Below, piece after piece: positions 25,926-34,580 of a DNA stretch of 47,577 bases; position 1 is the stretch's first letter; the number at the start of each line of letters is the position of its first letter. The stretch is from an uncultured Parabacteroides sp. (GTDB taxonomy: Bacteria; Bacteroidota; Bacteroidia; Bacteroidales; Tannerellaceae), in NCBI GenBank assembly GCA_946055095.1, contig CAMGEM010000003.1, positions 1 to 47,577 on the forward strand. The letters are read 5' to 3'. The position numbers and the translations under genes were made by a program. The notes below the pieces were generated by a model. The model saw nothing but the letters and a program-made list of their open reading frames with translations, was not told the origin of the DNA and did no database searches.

Positions 25926-26750
25926 ATGGAGATGATACCTACACAACAGTATCAAGAGGCGGCTGCCTATTTGGCTACCCGAATCAAGGGCCAGCCGCGG
26001 ATCGCTATTATATTAGGTAGTGGTTTGGGGGCTTTGGCGGATCAGATCGAGGATCCGATCGTGGTGCCTTATGCGGAGATTCCGCATTTTGTGCGCTCCA
26101 CAGCAGTGGGGCACAAAGGTAATTTTATCTGTGGGCGATTGGGTGGCAAGGAAGTCTTGGCGATGCAGGGACGGTTCCACTATTATGAGGGCTATACGAT
26201 GCAACAGGTTACTTTCCCGGTGCGGGTGATGAAGCTGTTGGGCGTGCAAAACCTGTTGGTCTCGAATGCGGCGGGAGGTATCAATCCCTCGTTTAAGTTG
26301 GGCGATCTGATGATTATCCGTGACCATATCAATATGTTACCCAATCCCTTGATCGGCCCTAACAATGCCGATTTCGGTACTCGTTTCCCTGATATGACAA
26401 GGGCTTACGACCGGGAATGGATCCGATTGATGGAGGAGGTTGCGGCGCGGTTGTCTATCCCCGTGAAGAAAGGGGTCTATGTGGGATTGACCGGTCCTTC
26501 GTTTGAGACGCCAGCGGAGTATGCTTTTTATGGTAAGGCAGGAGGAGATGCGATAGGCATGAGTACGGTGCCAGAGGTGATCGTGGCACGTCATGCGGGT
26601 ATGCGTGTCTTTGGTATGTCGGTGATCACCAACGAAGGTTACCATTTTGCGGATGATTTCGTGAATGATGGGGCAGATGTGATCAAAGCGGCGAATAAAG
26701 CAGCAGCCATTATGAATCAGCTATTTACGGAAATGATCAAAAAAATGTAG
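25926..26750 (+). CDS. Purine nucleoside phosphorylase (trimeric class)
   Basis: A 274-residue phosphorylase that splits purine nucleosides with phosphate to base and ribose-1-phosphate. Family motifs: ILGSGLGAL near residue 30, [34 protein letters not shown], and VITNEGY with the base-contacting asparagine. The length and motifs mark the trimeric PNP/MTAP family, not hexameric DeoD. A strong AAAAGGAGG site lies before the ATG. With the deaminase upstream it could act on methylthioinosine or inosine. Confidence 0.92.
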   Translation: MEMIPTQQYQEAAAYLATRIKGQPRIAIILGSGLGALADQIEDPIVVPYAEIPHFVRSTAVGHKGNFICGRLGGKEVLAMQGRFHYYEGYTMQQVTFPVRVMKLLGVQNLLVSNAAGGINPSFKLGDLMIIRDHINMLPNPLIGPNNADFGTRFPDMTRAYDREWIRLMEEVAARLSIPVKKGVYVGLTGPSFETPAEYAFYGKAGGDAIGMSTVPEVIVARHAGMRVFGMSVITNEGYHFADDFVNDGADVIKAANKAAAIMNQLFTEMIKKM

Positions 26751-26769
26751 TAAAAAAGTGGTGCAAAGG

Positions 26770-26800
26770 TTTGGTGGTTTCTCAAAAATCACTACCTTTG
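26770..26800 (+). promoter_or_regulatory. Promoter of the tRNA-Gly/Leu/Leu operon
   Basis: TTTG (26770-26773), 19 bases, TACCTTTG (26793-26800): exact -33/-7 consensus, 32 bases before the first tRNA. Confidence 0.8.
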
Positions 26801-26831
26801 CAACCGCAATCGAGAGAGATTGATCAGCAAT

Positions 26832-26904
26832 GCGGAAGTAGCTCAGTTGGTAGAGCATAACCTTGCCAAGGTTAGGGTCGCGGGTTCGAGTCCCGTCTTC
26901 CGCT
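26832..26904 (+). tRNA. tRNA-Gly (GCC)
   Basis: 73 nt, acceptor GCGGAAG paired with CTTCCGC, discriminator U, anticodon GCC in the loop CTTGCCAAG, TTCGAGT T-loop. CCA not encoded. Confidence 0.95.
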
Positions 26905-26920
26905 CTTCACATGATGGAAT

Positions 26921-27004
26921 GCCCAGGTGGCGGAATTGGTAGACGCGCTCGTTTCAGGTGCGAGTGGTTTTGCGATCGTGCAGGTTCGAGTCCTGTTCTG
27001 GGCA
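26921..27004 (+). tRNA. tRNA-Leu (CAG)
   Basis: 84 nt with a long variable arm. Acceptor GCCCAGG pairs with TCTGGGC; anticodon loop TTCAGGT gives CAG; discriminator A as expected of leucine. Confidence 0.93.
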
Positions 27005-27013
27005 CACAAAGAT

Positions 27014-27098
27014 GCGTAGGTGGTGGAATTGGTAGACACGCTACTTTGAGGGGGTAGTGCCGGTTTACGGCGTGTGAGTTCAAGTCTCATCCTGCGTA
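27014..27098 (+). tRNA. tRNA-Leu (GAG)
   Basis: 85 nt with long variable arm, acceptor GCGTAGG against CCTGCGT, anticodon loop TTGAGGG giving GAG, discriminator A. It begins 9 bases after the previous tRNA, so both are in one transcript. Confidence 0.93.
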
Positions 27099-27122
27099 CA
27101 ATTCATATCAAATAGTTGTTTT

Positions 27123-27162
27123 AATCAGGGGTGCGCATTGATGTGTGTCTCTGATTTTTTTT
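27123..27162 (+). terminator. Terminator after the tRNA operon
   Basis: AATCAG (27123-27128) pairs with CTGATT (27151-27156), followed by a run of T to 27162. Confidence 0.75.
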
Positions 27163-27206
27163 GTCCACAAGGGGACATCTGTGCATGAAGGAATCCAAAA
27201 TTTCTG

Positions 27207-27214
27207 TACTTTTG
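27207..27214 (+). promoter_or_regulatory. -7 box for the SGNH/MBOAT operon
   Basis: TACTTTTG matches TAnnTTTG, 23 bases before the ATG at 27237, giving a very short leader. Confidence 0.5.
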
Positions 27215-27236
27215 TCGCCTTGCATAGCGAAGTGAG

Positions 27237-28691
27237 ATGAGAAAAGATGAGAATCAATTAGGCAGGGTGTGGGTGTTGATGCTTTTCACCTTGCTGTTTT
27301 GTTTAGGTGCCTATTTCTTACCGGAGCGGATCGCTGGTCATGCGTTGAAGCGTTTGGATTTGCTGTCTGATTTCAGCGATACACAGCGCACAACCGCGTT
27401 GATGGACTCCCTTCGTCAACAATTGACGATGGAGATGGATGCTGTAGAGGTTGATTCCGTGGTGATGGAGGGTGAGCAGTTCCCATCTGTTGGGATTGAT
27501 TCCACGGCGTTGGCACAGCGGGATTCCTTATATAGGGCGATGTATGCCATTGAGGGAGCGGATAGTTTAGGAAGTCGCATAGAGGATTATTCCATCGGAC
27601 ATATCGGTTTGAGTCGTTTTTTAGCGGCATTGACGCATGAGGCCACACAACGCCCTGTGCGCATAGCGGTCTTGGGCGATTCCTTTATCGAGGGAGATAT
27701 TATGGTTGGCGATCTCCGTAGCGGTTTGCAGCGGCAATACGGCGGGCGCGGTGTTGGCTTCGTGCCTGTCCATGCTGTAGCGGCTCAATATCGACCTACG
27801 GTGTCGGAAGAAGCGGAGGGTTGGGAGACATGGTCTATTTTGAATGACCACCAAAAGGCTTATACCTTGCCGGGTATGTTGTTTAATGGGGTCGAGGAGG
27901 AGGCCTCGATACATGCGAAGATGAGCGATCGTTATCCGGAATTGCAGGAGGCCTCTACGCTGAAGGTGATCTATGCGCAGAATCAGCAGACTATTATGCA
28001 CTTATCGACAAATACACAGACAGATACGTTGACGTTGCCTCTTCCGGCTACGGATCAAATCACACAGATGGAGTGGCAGGGGGCATTCAATGAAGTGGAT
28101 ATTCGCTTCACGCATGCGAAAGGCTTTCAGGCATTGGGCATTGCGATGGAGGATTCCGTAGGCGTTGTGGTGGATAACTATTCGTTGCGAGGTCATTCCG
28201 GATTAAGCTTGGAACGGTTGGATTCTGCCTCTTGTGCGGCTTTTCGTCAGATTCGCCCCTATGATCTGATCATCTTGCAATATGGATTGAATGTGGCGCA
28301 AGATAGCGTGATGAACTATGATTGGTATGCACACCGCATGTTAAAAGCCATTGCGCAGGTCAAACGTTGTTTCCCAGAGGCAGACCTTCTCCTGCTGAGT
28401 GTGTCGGATCGCAGTCGGCAGGGTGAACAGGGGTTTGAGACGATGCCGGCCGTATTGGCCTTGCTTCATGCGCAACGTAAGGTAGCCAAACGAGCGGGTA
28501 TCCCCTTTTGGAATCTGTTTGGAGCGATGGGTGGAGAGAACAGTATGGTGCGTTATGTGGAGAATAATTGGGCAAGTAAAGATTATACACATTTAGGTTT
28601 CCGGGGAGGCCGGGAGGTGGCTAACGCCTTGTTGGAGGCTTTGGCGGCCGAAAAGGATTTTTATGAAGAGATGGAGAAAAAGATGGAATAG
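27237..28691 (+). CDS. SGNH/GDSL-type esterase/acyltransferase-like protein, membrane-anchored
   Basis: A 484-residue protein with one N-terminal transmembrane segment (about residues 11-30) and a large extracytoplasmic part. Residues about 135-475 carry the SGNH pattern: Ser149 in VLGDSFIEGD (block I), YGLN (block III) and Asp449-His452 in DYTHLG (block V). A beta-rich stretch of about 130 residues is inserted between blocks I and III, as in some PatB/AlgX-type O-acetyltransferases. Together with the second SGNH protein and the MBOAT protein downstream it probably O-acylates or de-acylates a cell-envelope glycan. The acceptor is unknown. The C-terminus overlaps the next gene by 29 bases. Confidence 0.82.
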   Translation: MRKDENQLGRVWVLMLFTLLFCLGAYFLPERIAGHALKRLDLLSDFSDTQRTTALMDSLRQQLTMEMDAVEVDSVVMEGEQFPSVGIDSTALAQRDSLYRAMYAIEGADSLGSRIEDYSIGHIGLSRFLAALTHEATQRPVRIAVLGDSFIEGDIMVGDLRSGLQRQYGGRGVGFVPVHAVAAQYRPTVSEEAEGWETWSILNDHQKAYTLPGMLFNGVEEEASIHAKMSDRYPELQEASTLKVIYAQNQQTIMHLSTNTQTDTLTLPLPATDQITQMEWQGAFNEVDIRFTHAKGFQALGIAMEDSVGVVVDNYSLRGHSGLSLERLDSASCAAFRQIRPYDLIILQYGLNVAQDSVMNYDWYAHRMLKAIAQVKRCFPEADLLLLSVSDRSRQGEQGFETMPAVLALLHAQRKVAKRAGIPFWNLFGAMGGENSMVRYVENNWASKDYTHLGFRGGREVANALLEALAAEKDFYEEMEKKME

Positions 28692-30015
28692 GGGAGCACT
28701 TTTGGGCCTGTGGCAGTTAGTGATGCTTGCTTGGCTTCCGCTGGCGGCGCAGACTTCAGTCTCTGAAACGGTAGTGTCTGATTCGGTGGTACAGGCAGGG
28801 CGAGACACTGTTGCTTTGCCGTCGTTGCACTATTCCATGCGTGTAGGAGCGGACACGTTGATGTGGCCCGATACAGCTGTGGCATGGCACCGTTTTTTCG
28901 GAGAACTGGATGCGTTGCGTGCGGGCAAAGACACGGTGATCAGTATTGTGCAGTTAGGTGATTCGCATATTCAGGCGGGGCATTTCAGTGGGCAGGTGAT
29001 GCGTGAGTTTCACCGTGTCTTCGGCAATGCTGGCCGTGGATGGATCGCTCCCTTTAAATTAGGTAAGAGTAACGAACCAGATGATTATTTCATCAAGTCG
29101 AATGTAAAAGATTGGATATGTGGCAAGTGCATACAGCACGAGCGGAAAACACCCATCGGGATCGGAGGCATTGGCATTCGTTCGTTGGCTTCCTCTATCC
29201 AATGGGATGTGATTATTACGCCAGTCAATGGTGCTGGCTATGCGTTCAATCGAGCGATTCTGTATCGAGGAGATAAGGCGATGCCTTTTGTGCCGACGGG
29301 ACGTTCAAAGGCCGAGGTGCGTTTGGCCAAGGCGGATTCGCTTTGTGCCGCCGGCGTGAAGGCAGATACCCTCTATTGTGCCCACTTGGTCGATACGCTG
29401 TTCTTACAGAGCAGCCGACGTGATCCGGAGAGTGGGGCCTTACTACCCGCTTCCACCTTTAAGAACCTCTATTACGGATTGTCATTGACCAATGACTCAT
29501 CCGGAATCTTGTATCACGGCATCGGTGTCAATGGGGCGATGTTTACCCATTATACCGATACCGCTTATGTGAAGCAGTTAGCGCTTTTGCAACCCTCTCT
29601 CCTGATTATTTCCTTGGGTACCAATGAGAGTTTTGGTCGTCGTTTCCAGTCGGCTGAGTTTGAGGGACAGGTTAAACAGTTCTTGGCGATGGTGAAGCGC
29701 TTTCTGCCAGAGACGGCCGTATTATTGACCACACCTCCAGAGTGCTACAAGCGTATCTGGGTCAATAAAAAGCGGCAGTTTACACGCAATACGCAGACCG
29801 AGTTAGTGGCAGCGACACTTCGCAAGGTGGCGAAGGAAGAGGGTGTCGCTTGTTGGGATCTGTTTCAGACAACGGGCGGTAAACAATCCTGTAAGCGTTG
29901 GCTCAACCAGCATCTGTTGGGGAGAGATCGTATCCATTTTACGCGTGAGGGCTATCATGAGCAAGGTCTGTTGCTTTTCAGAGCACTCATGCAGGCTTAT
30001 AATCAGTTTGAATAA
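28663..30015 (+). CDS. Second SGNH/GDSL-type protein of the MBOAT operon, secreted
   Basis: A 450-residue protein with a signal peptide (about residues 1-32, cleavage after LAAQ). SGNH signatures: Ser101 in QLGDSHIQAG (block I), SLGTNES (block III) and Asp422-His425 in DRIHFT (block V). Although in the same family as its upstream neighbour, it is distinct in sequence and has different spacing of the blocks. The 29-base overlap with the upstream gene and the 6-base gap to the MBOAT gene point to a tightly coupled unit. The likely role is periplasmic transfer or removal of acyl groups. The GDSH variant of block I resembles peptidoglycan/polysaccharide acetyl-esterases. Confidence 0.82.
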   Translation: MKRWRKRWNRGALLGLWQLVMLAWLPLAAQTSVSETVVSDSVVQAGRDTVALPSLHYSMRVGADTLMWPDTAVAWHRFFGELDALRAGKDTVISIVQLGDSHIQAGHFSGQVMREFHRVFGNAGRGWIAPFKLGKSNEPDDYFIKSNVKDWICGKCIQHERKTPIGIGGIGIRSLASSIQWDVIITPVNGAGYAFNRAILYRGDKAMPFVPTGRSKAEVRLAKADSLCAAGVKADTLYCAHLVDTLFLQSSRRDPESGALLPASTFKNLYYGLSLTNDSSGILYHGIGVNGAMFTHYTDTAYVKQLALLQPSLLIISLGTNESFGRRFQSAEFEGQVKQFLAMVKRFLPETAVLLTTPPECYKRIWVNKKRQFTRNTQTELVAATLRKVAKEEGVACWDLFQTTGGKQSCKRWLNQHLLGRDRIHFTREGYHEQGLLLFRALMQAYNQFE

Positions 30016-30021
30016 TACAAT

Positions 30022-31545
30022 ATGGAGATCATAGCAATAGGTACACAGTGGTTAGAGGCACATCACTTCTCCTGGGAGAGGCTGATCGACCTGCTGGCTT
30101 ATCATCCAGAGGCTCCGATGCTGTTTAGTAGCGGATTGTTCTTTTTTCTCTTTTTCGGCTTTCTTTCCATCTATGTGTTACTGCGGAGGTGCACCTTGGC
30201 ACGTCTGGCGTATGTGACACTGTTCTCGCTCTATTTCTATTATAAGAGTAGCGGATTGTGGTTTGTCCTGCTCTTGTTCACCGCCTCGTCGGATTACTAT
30301 ATCGCACGGGCGATGCGGGAGACTACGCAAGTCGCCCGTCGCAAAGCCTGGGTGACACTCAGCCTTTGTGTGAATTTAGGGCTGTTGGCCTATTTCAAAT
30401 ACTTCAACTTCCTGGGGGAGACCATCACTCAACTGCTGGGTGGCGAATGGGAGAAGTTGGATATATTCTTGCCAGTCGGTATCTCTTTCTTTACCTTCCA
30501 GAGCCTGAGTTACGTGATTGATGTGTATAGGGGGCGTATCGAGCCGCTCAATCGTTGGATCGATTACCTCTTCTATGTCTCTTTTTTCCCGCAGTTAGTT
30601 GCCGGTCCGATCGTGCGGGCGCGGGATTTTATTCCGCAAATCTACCGCTCGCCCAGGGTCAGCCAGTCGGAGTTTGGCGAGGGTCTTTTCTTGGTGATAT
30701 GTGGGCTGTTCAAGAAGTGTGTCATTTCGGATTACATCAGCCTGAACTTTGTCGATCGGGTGTTTGATGCCCCTTTGCTCTATACCGGAGTGGAGAATCT
30801 GTTGGGTGTCTATGGCTATACGTTACAGATTTATTGCGATTTCTCGGGTTATTCCGATATGGCGATTGGTATTGCCCTACTTCTGGGATTCCGATTCAAT
30901 ATTAACTTTGATTCGCCCTACCAGTCGGCTACGATCACGGAGTTTTGGCGGCGTTGGCATATCTCACTCTCCTCCTGGTTAAAAGACTATTTGTATATCT
31001 CGTTAGGAGGTAATCGCCGAGGGAAGGTGCGTACCTATATCAATCTGCTGATCACGATGCTCTTAGGCGGTTTATGGCATGGAGCCTCAATGCGTTTTAT
31101 TTTGTGGGGAGCGTTGCATGGTGTCGCTTTAGCCATCCATAAGTGGGTGATGGGGCTTATACCGAGTTGTAAGGCTACTGGAGCGGAAATGCCAGTTTGG
31201 AGACGGATCATCGGCATCTGCTTGACCTTTCATGTGGTTTGCTTCGGCTGGATTCTGTTTCGAGCTACCTCGATGCAGCACGTAGGTGAGATGCTTTCGC
31301 AAATTGTGACACAGTTTCACCCGGAGGTATTCCCACAGTTTGTTTGGGGGTATAAGGGCGTATTCAGCTTGATGTTGATCGGGTATATCATCCATTTCCT
31401 GCCACGAGGCTGGGAGAATCGGTTACGCCAAATGGTATCCGATTCTCCGGTGCTTGTACAGGCCTTTTTCTTAGCTGTCGCGATCTATCTTGTCGTGCAG
31501 TTAAAGAGCGCAGGGGTGCAACCCTTTATCTACTTCCAATTTTAG
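30022..31545 (+). CDS. MBOAT-family O-acyltransferase (AlgI/PatA/DltB-like)
   Basis: A 507-residue polytopic membrane protein. In AlgI/PatA systems this protein moves an acyl group, usually acetyl, across the inner membrane to a periplasmic transferase. The two conserved histidines are His313 in FWRRWHISLSSWL and His353 in LLGGLWHGAS. The DYLYISLGGNRRG stretch between them is characteristic of this branch. About ten or more hydrophobic segments are seen. It ends the three-gene operon with two SGNH partners. Confidence 0.93.
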   Translation: MEIIAIGTQWLEAHHFSWERLIDLLAYHPEAPMLFSSGLFFFLFFGFLSIYVLLRRCTLARLAYVTLFSLYFYYKSSGLWFVLLLFTASSDYYIARAMRETTQVARRKAWVTLSLCVNLGLLAYFKYFNFLGETITQLLGGEWEKLDIFLPVGISFFTFQSLSYVIDVYRGRIEPLNRWIDYLFYVSFFPQLVAGPIVRARDFIPQIYRSPRVSQSEFGEGLFLVICGLFKKCVISDYISLNFVDRVFDAPLLYTGVENLLGVYGYTLQIYCDFSGYSDMAIGIALLLGFRFNINFDSPYQSATITEFWRRWHISLSSWLKDYLYISLGGNRRGKVRTYINLLITMLLGGLWHGASMRFILWGALHGVALAIHKWVMGLIPSCKATGAEMPVWRRIIGICLTFHVVCFGWILFRATSMQHVGEMLSQIVTQFHPEVFPQFVWGYKGVFSLMLIGYIIHFLPRGWENRLRQMVSDSPVLVQAFFLAVAIYLVVQLKSAGVQPFIYFQF

Positions 31546-31581
31546 TACGTCGCAGCCTATCTCATTCCCGTACAATCCCAC

Positions 31582-32670
31582 TCATTGCAATTGGGCGGCT
31601 AAGCTGCGACAGGCGGGGCGATTGATCTTTCCTGTTTCAGTCAGGGGGATCTCTTGGGTATATAAAATAGCCTTTGGACGTTGATATTTGGGTAGGATGT
31701 CCAGTTTGTCGGGCGCCAAGGCTTTACCGGTGTATAAGAGGACAATCCGTTCGCCCAATTTAGGATCGGGTAGGGAGGTGATGGCGAACGGTTGGCTGAG
31801 GATGGACTTGAGGGCTTGCTCCACCTCCTCAATCTGAATCTTGATGCCTCCGGTGTTGATGACGTTATCTTTTCGGCCTAAGATGGTAAAACTCCCATCG
31901 GGATAGAGGCGAGCTATATCGTTGGTGATTAACGGTTGGTCGCACACCAACGGAGCCTCGATACATAGCGTCCCCGCTTCCGATAACGCAACATGTACAC
32001 CTTCGAGTGGGGTGTAGTGAGGGGAGGCTTGCTTGCCGTTCAAACGTCGTAAAGCAATATGAGAGAGTGTTTCCGTCATGCCATAGGTGGAATAGATGGC
32101 ACCGGGAAGGGTGCGAATGGCCTGTTCCAATGCGGTGTCGATAGCACCACCGCCAATCAGCAACTGTTTGATGCCCATTAGCTTGATCTGTTCTTCCTTG
32201 CGCTGGATGCTGTTGTAGATTTGCAGGGGAACCATGGCTGCAAATGTGGGGGTACGTGCGATGCGGGCCAACGGATGGCCGGAGGGTACCGCTAAGCATA
32301 GGTCTAACTGGGCGACCAATGCCCGTACGACAACCATCTTTCCGGCGATGTAACGCAAGGGCATACAAAGCAGTGCGCTGTCACCCGCTCGCAAGCCTAA
32401 AAAGCGGCAGGTCATCTGTGCGCTCTGCATCATCTGTGCTTTTCGTACGCAGAGGGCTTTGGGAATGCCCGTTGATCCGGAGGTGTGGACGGTCAACGTA
32501 GGAGAGGGATCAAACCATTCTTGCAGGAAGCTCTTCAGCTCCTCCACGAAATGCTCCATCTCCGGCGTGCTTTCAGGCACGGAGATACGGCCGATCTCCG
32601 CTGCCGTGTAGGTCACTCCCTCCACCGTGATCCGTTGTTGAGAACGATCAAGTTGATAGGTTGGGTTCAT
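31582..32670 (-). CDS. menE: o-Succinylbenzoate-CoA ligase
   Basis: A 362-residue adenylating enzyme that activates o-succinylbenzoate with ATP and CoA in menaquinone synthesis. The AMP-binding loop LTVHTSGSTGIPKA, the STYGMTET motif, the YPDGSFTILGRKDNVIN hinge region, and a C-terminal lysine region (LTETGKINR) are visible. It is short compared with the usual 450-490, a common feature of Bacteroidetes MenE. The start is ATG 32670, which overlaps the menC stop by 4 bases; an in-frame ATG at 32874 would lie deep inside menC and is rejected. Last gene of the operon, convergent with the MBOAT gene. Confidence 0.93.
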   Translation of the reverse strand: MNPTYQLDRSQQRITVEGVTYTAAEIGRISVPESTPEMEHFVEELKSFLQEWFDPSPTLTVHTSGSTGIPKALCVRKAQMMQSAQMTCRFLGLRAGDSALLCMPLRYIAGKMVVVRALVAQLDLCLAVPSGHPLARIARTPTFAAMVPLQIYNSIQRKEEQIKLMGIKQLLIGGGAIDTALEQAIRTLPGAIYSTYGMTETLSHIALRRLNGKQASPHYTPLEGVHVALSEAGTLCIEAPLVCDQPLITNDIARLYPDGSFTILGRKDNVINTGGIKIQIEEVEQALKSILSQPFAITSLPDPKLGERIVLLYTGKALAPDKLDILPKYQRPKAILYTQEIPLTETGKINRPACRSLAAQLQ

Positions 32671-33752
32671 CGGGTGAAAGTTTCTATGTTCGGGAAGGTG
32701 CCGTTGGGATTGAACCAAAGACTCTCTTGCCGGATCTGAAGGGGCATGTCGATGTTGTCCGTATAAAGCATACCTGTTCCCAACCCTTGGGGCAGTGTTG
32801 GCTTCATCTGCGCGGTCCACTGCGCGATCGCATTGAGGCCGATATTGCTTTCCAGTGCGGAAGTGACCCACCAACGCTCCTCTTTCTGCTCGTTATTGAG
32901 CAGTTGCATCAAACGGATCCATTCTGCACAACCACTGATACCGCCGTGGAGCGAGGGCTTTAAGATGATATAGTGTGGTTTGATGGTTTGTAAGAGGATC
33001 TGCTTCTCTTCTGGGGTGTGGATGCCGATCAATTCCTCATCCAAGGCGATGGGAATCGGACTCTCATGCACTAAATAGGCCATTCGATCCCATTGGCCGG
33101 CGGCAATAGGTTGTTCGATCGAATGGATGTTCCATTCTGAGAGACGTTTGAGTTTCTCCAAAGCCTCGTTGGGTGAGAAAGCTCCATTCGCATCCACACG
33201 CAGTTCGATGTCTTGATAGGAGAACGCTCGGCGGATGCGTTTAAGCAGGGTGAGTTCCTGCTCAAAGTCGATATTTCCGATCTTGATCTTGATACACCGG
33301 AAGCCTGCCGCTAACTTTTCCTCGACCTGTTTGAGCATGAAGGGATAGTTGCCCATCCAGATCAATCCATTGATGGAGATGCCAACTTTGCCATGGCCAA
33401 ACAGGCTGTTTTCATGCCAGGCACTTTGCCGCTGAAGCTGTCTCAATCCGGTCTCGAAAGCGAAGAGGAGGGAGGAGTGGTGCGTGATCTCTTGCAACCG
33501 GATCTGCCGAAAGCTCTCAATGGTCTCCAGTTTTTGCGTGGCTTTCAGCAGCTCATTTTCAAACGTGGAGGTCAGCTCTGGGCTTAAGCCGGGAAGTGGC
33601 GCACATTCACCAATGCCAAACTGTCCGGGCAGTAGGGGCGAACGGAAGAGCAGATACCACACTTTTCGTTGCAAGAGCACACCCCTTGAGGTACCAGCCG
33701 GACGCTTGAAATGAAGCGTCCGGGGGATGATTTTAATGTTTAATACCTGCAT
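32667..33752 (-). CDS. menC: o-Succinylbenzoate synthase
   Basis: A 361-residue enolase-superfamily enzyme that dehydrates SHCHC to o-succinylbenzoate. The catalytic KxK motif (CIKIKIG), metal ligands in ELRVDANGAF, EQP and ALDEELIG, and the opposite lysine in ILKPSLHGG are all present in order. The N-terminal capping domain covers about residues 1-110. It starts 3 bases after the menB stop and ends overlapping menE. Confidence 0.94.
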   Translation of the reverse strand: MQVLNIKIIPRTLHFKRPAGTSRGVLLQRKVWYLLFRSPLLPGQFGIGECAPLPGLSPELTSTFENELLKATQKLETIESFRQIRLQEITHHSSLLFAFETGLRQLQRQSAWHENSLFGHGKVGISINGLIWMGNYPFMLKQVEEKLAAGFRCIKIKIGNIDFEQELTLLKRIRRAFSYQDIELRVDANGAFSPNEALEKLKRLSEWNIHSIEQPIAAGQWDRMAYLVHESPIPIALDEELIGIHTPEEKQILLQTIKPHYIILKPSLHGGISGCAEWIRLMQLLNNEQKEERWWVTSALESNIGLNAIAQWTAQMKPTLPQGLGTGMLYTDNIDMPLQIRQESLWFNPNGTFPNIETFTR

Positions 33753-33755
33753 CGA

Positions 33756-34580
33756 TCAAGGGAATTTAGGGTAATCTTCAAAACGTGGACGACGTTTTTC
33801 CAAAAAGGCTTTGCCGCCCTCTTGCGCCTCATCGGTCATGTAGTAAAGCATGGTAGCGTCACCTGCCAGCTCTTGGATGCCGGCTTGTCCATCCAGTTCG
33901 GCATTCAATCCGGCCTTGATCATGCGAAGCGCCAAGGGACTGAGCAGCATCATCTCTTCCGCCCAGGCCACATATTCATCCTCCAATTGCTCCAAGGGTA
34001 CGACCTTATTGACCATACCCATCTGGAGTGCCTCTTGGGCGTTGTATTTCCGGCAGAGGAACCAGATCTCACGTGCTTTCTTCTGGCCTACGATACGTGC
34101 CAAATAGGAAGAACCGAATCCGGCATCAAAGCTACCCACACGGGGACCTGTCTGCCCGAAGATCGCATTCTCCGAAGCGATGGTCAGGTCACAGACCACA
34201 TGCAGCACATGGCCGCCACCGATGGCGAAACCGTTCACGGCTGCGATGACCGGCTTGGGAAGTGAGCGGATCTGCTTTTGCACGTCGAGCACATTGAGAC
34301 GGGGAACGCCATCCTTACCGACATAGCCGCCACGTCCCTTGACGTGCATATCACCACCTGCACAAAAGGCGGTGTCTCCGGCACCCGTCAAGACAACGAT
34401 ATTGATGTCTGGGCGTTCACGGCAGATGTACAGTGCGTCACTCATCTCGGTGGTGGTAGTAGGAGTGAAGGCGTTGCGATACCGCTCACGATTGATCGTG
34501 ATGCGGGCAATGCCCTTGTAGAAATCGAATAAGATCTCTTCGTATGATTTAATGGGGGTCCATTCTCTATGTGTATTCAT
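33756..34580 (-). CDS. menB: 1,4-Dihydroxy-2-naphthoyl-CoA synthase
   Basis: A 274-residue crotonase-fold enzyme that closes the second ring of the naphthoquinone. The oxyanion-hole glycines ([12 protein letters not shown]), the conserved [23 protein letters not shown] segment in two parts, and [16 protein letters not shown], typical of MenB rather than other crotonases, are seen. Start ATG overlaps the menD stop as ATGA. Confidence 0.97.
   Translation of the reverse strand: MNTHREWTPIKSYEEILFDFYKGIARITINRERYRNAFTPTTTTEMSDALYICRERPDINIVVLTGAGDTAFCAGGDMHVKGRGGYVGKDGVPRLNVLDVQKQIRSLPKPVIAAVNGFAIGGGHVLHVVCDLTIASENAIFGQTGPRVGSFDAGFGSSYLARIVGQKKAREIWFLCRKYNAQEALQMGMVNKVVPLEQLEDEYVAWAEEMMLLSPLALRMIKAGLNAELDGQAGIQELAGDATMLYYMTDEAQEGGKAFLEKRRPRFEDYPKFP

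Noticed and set aside
26863-27057. Open frames across the tRNA-Gly/Leu cluster
   Set aside because: The bases are fully explained by three tRNA cloverleaves.
31549-31610. GTCGCAGC/GCTGCGAC arms spanning the MBOAT-menE junction as a convergent terminator
   Set aside because: The loop is 46 bases, the right arm is inside menE coding sequence, and there is no T-run.
32671-32874. Longer menE start at 32874
   Set aside because: The added 68 residues are menC sequence read in another frame and do not resemble MenE; ATG 32670 gives the usual 4-base overlap.
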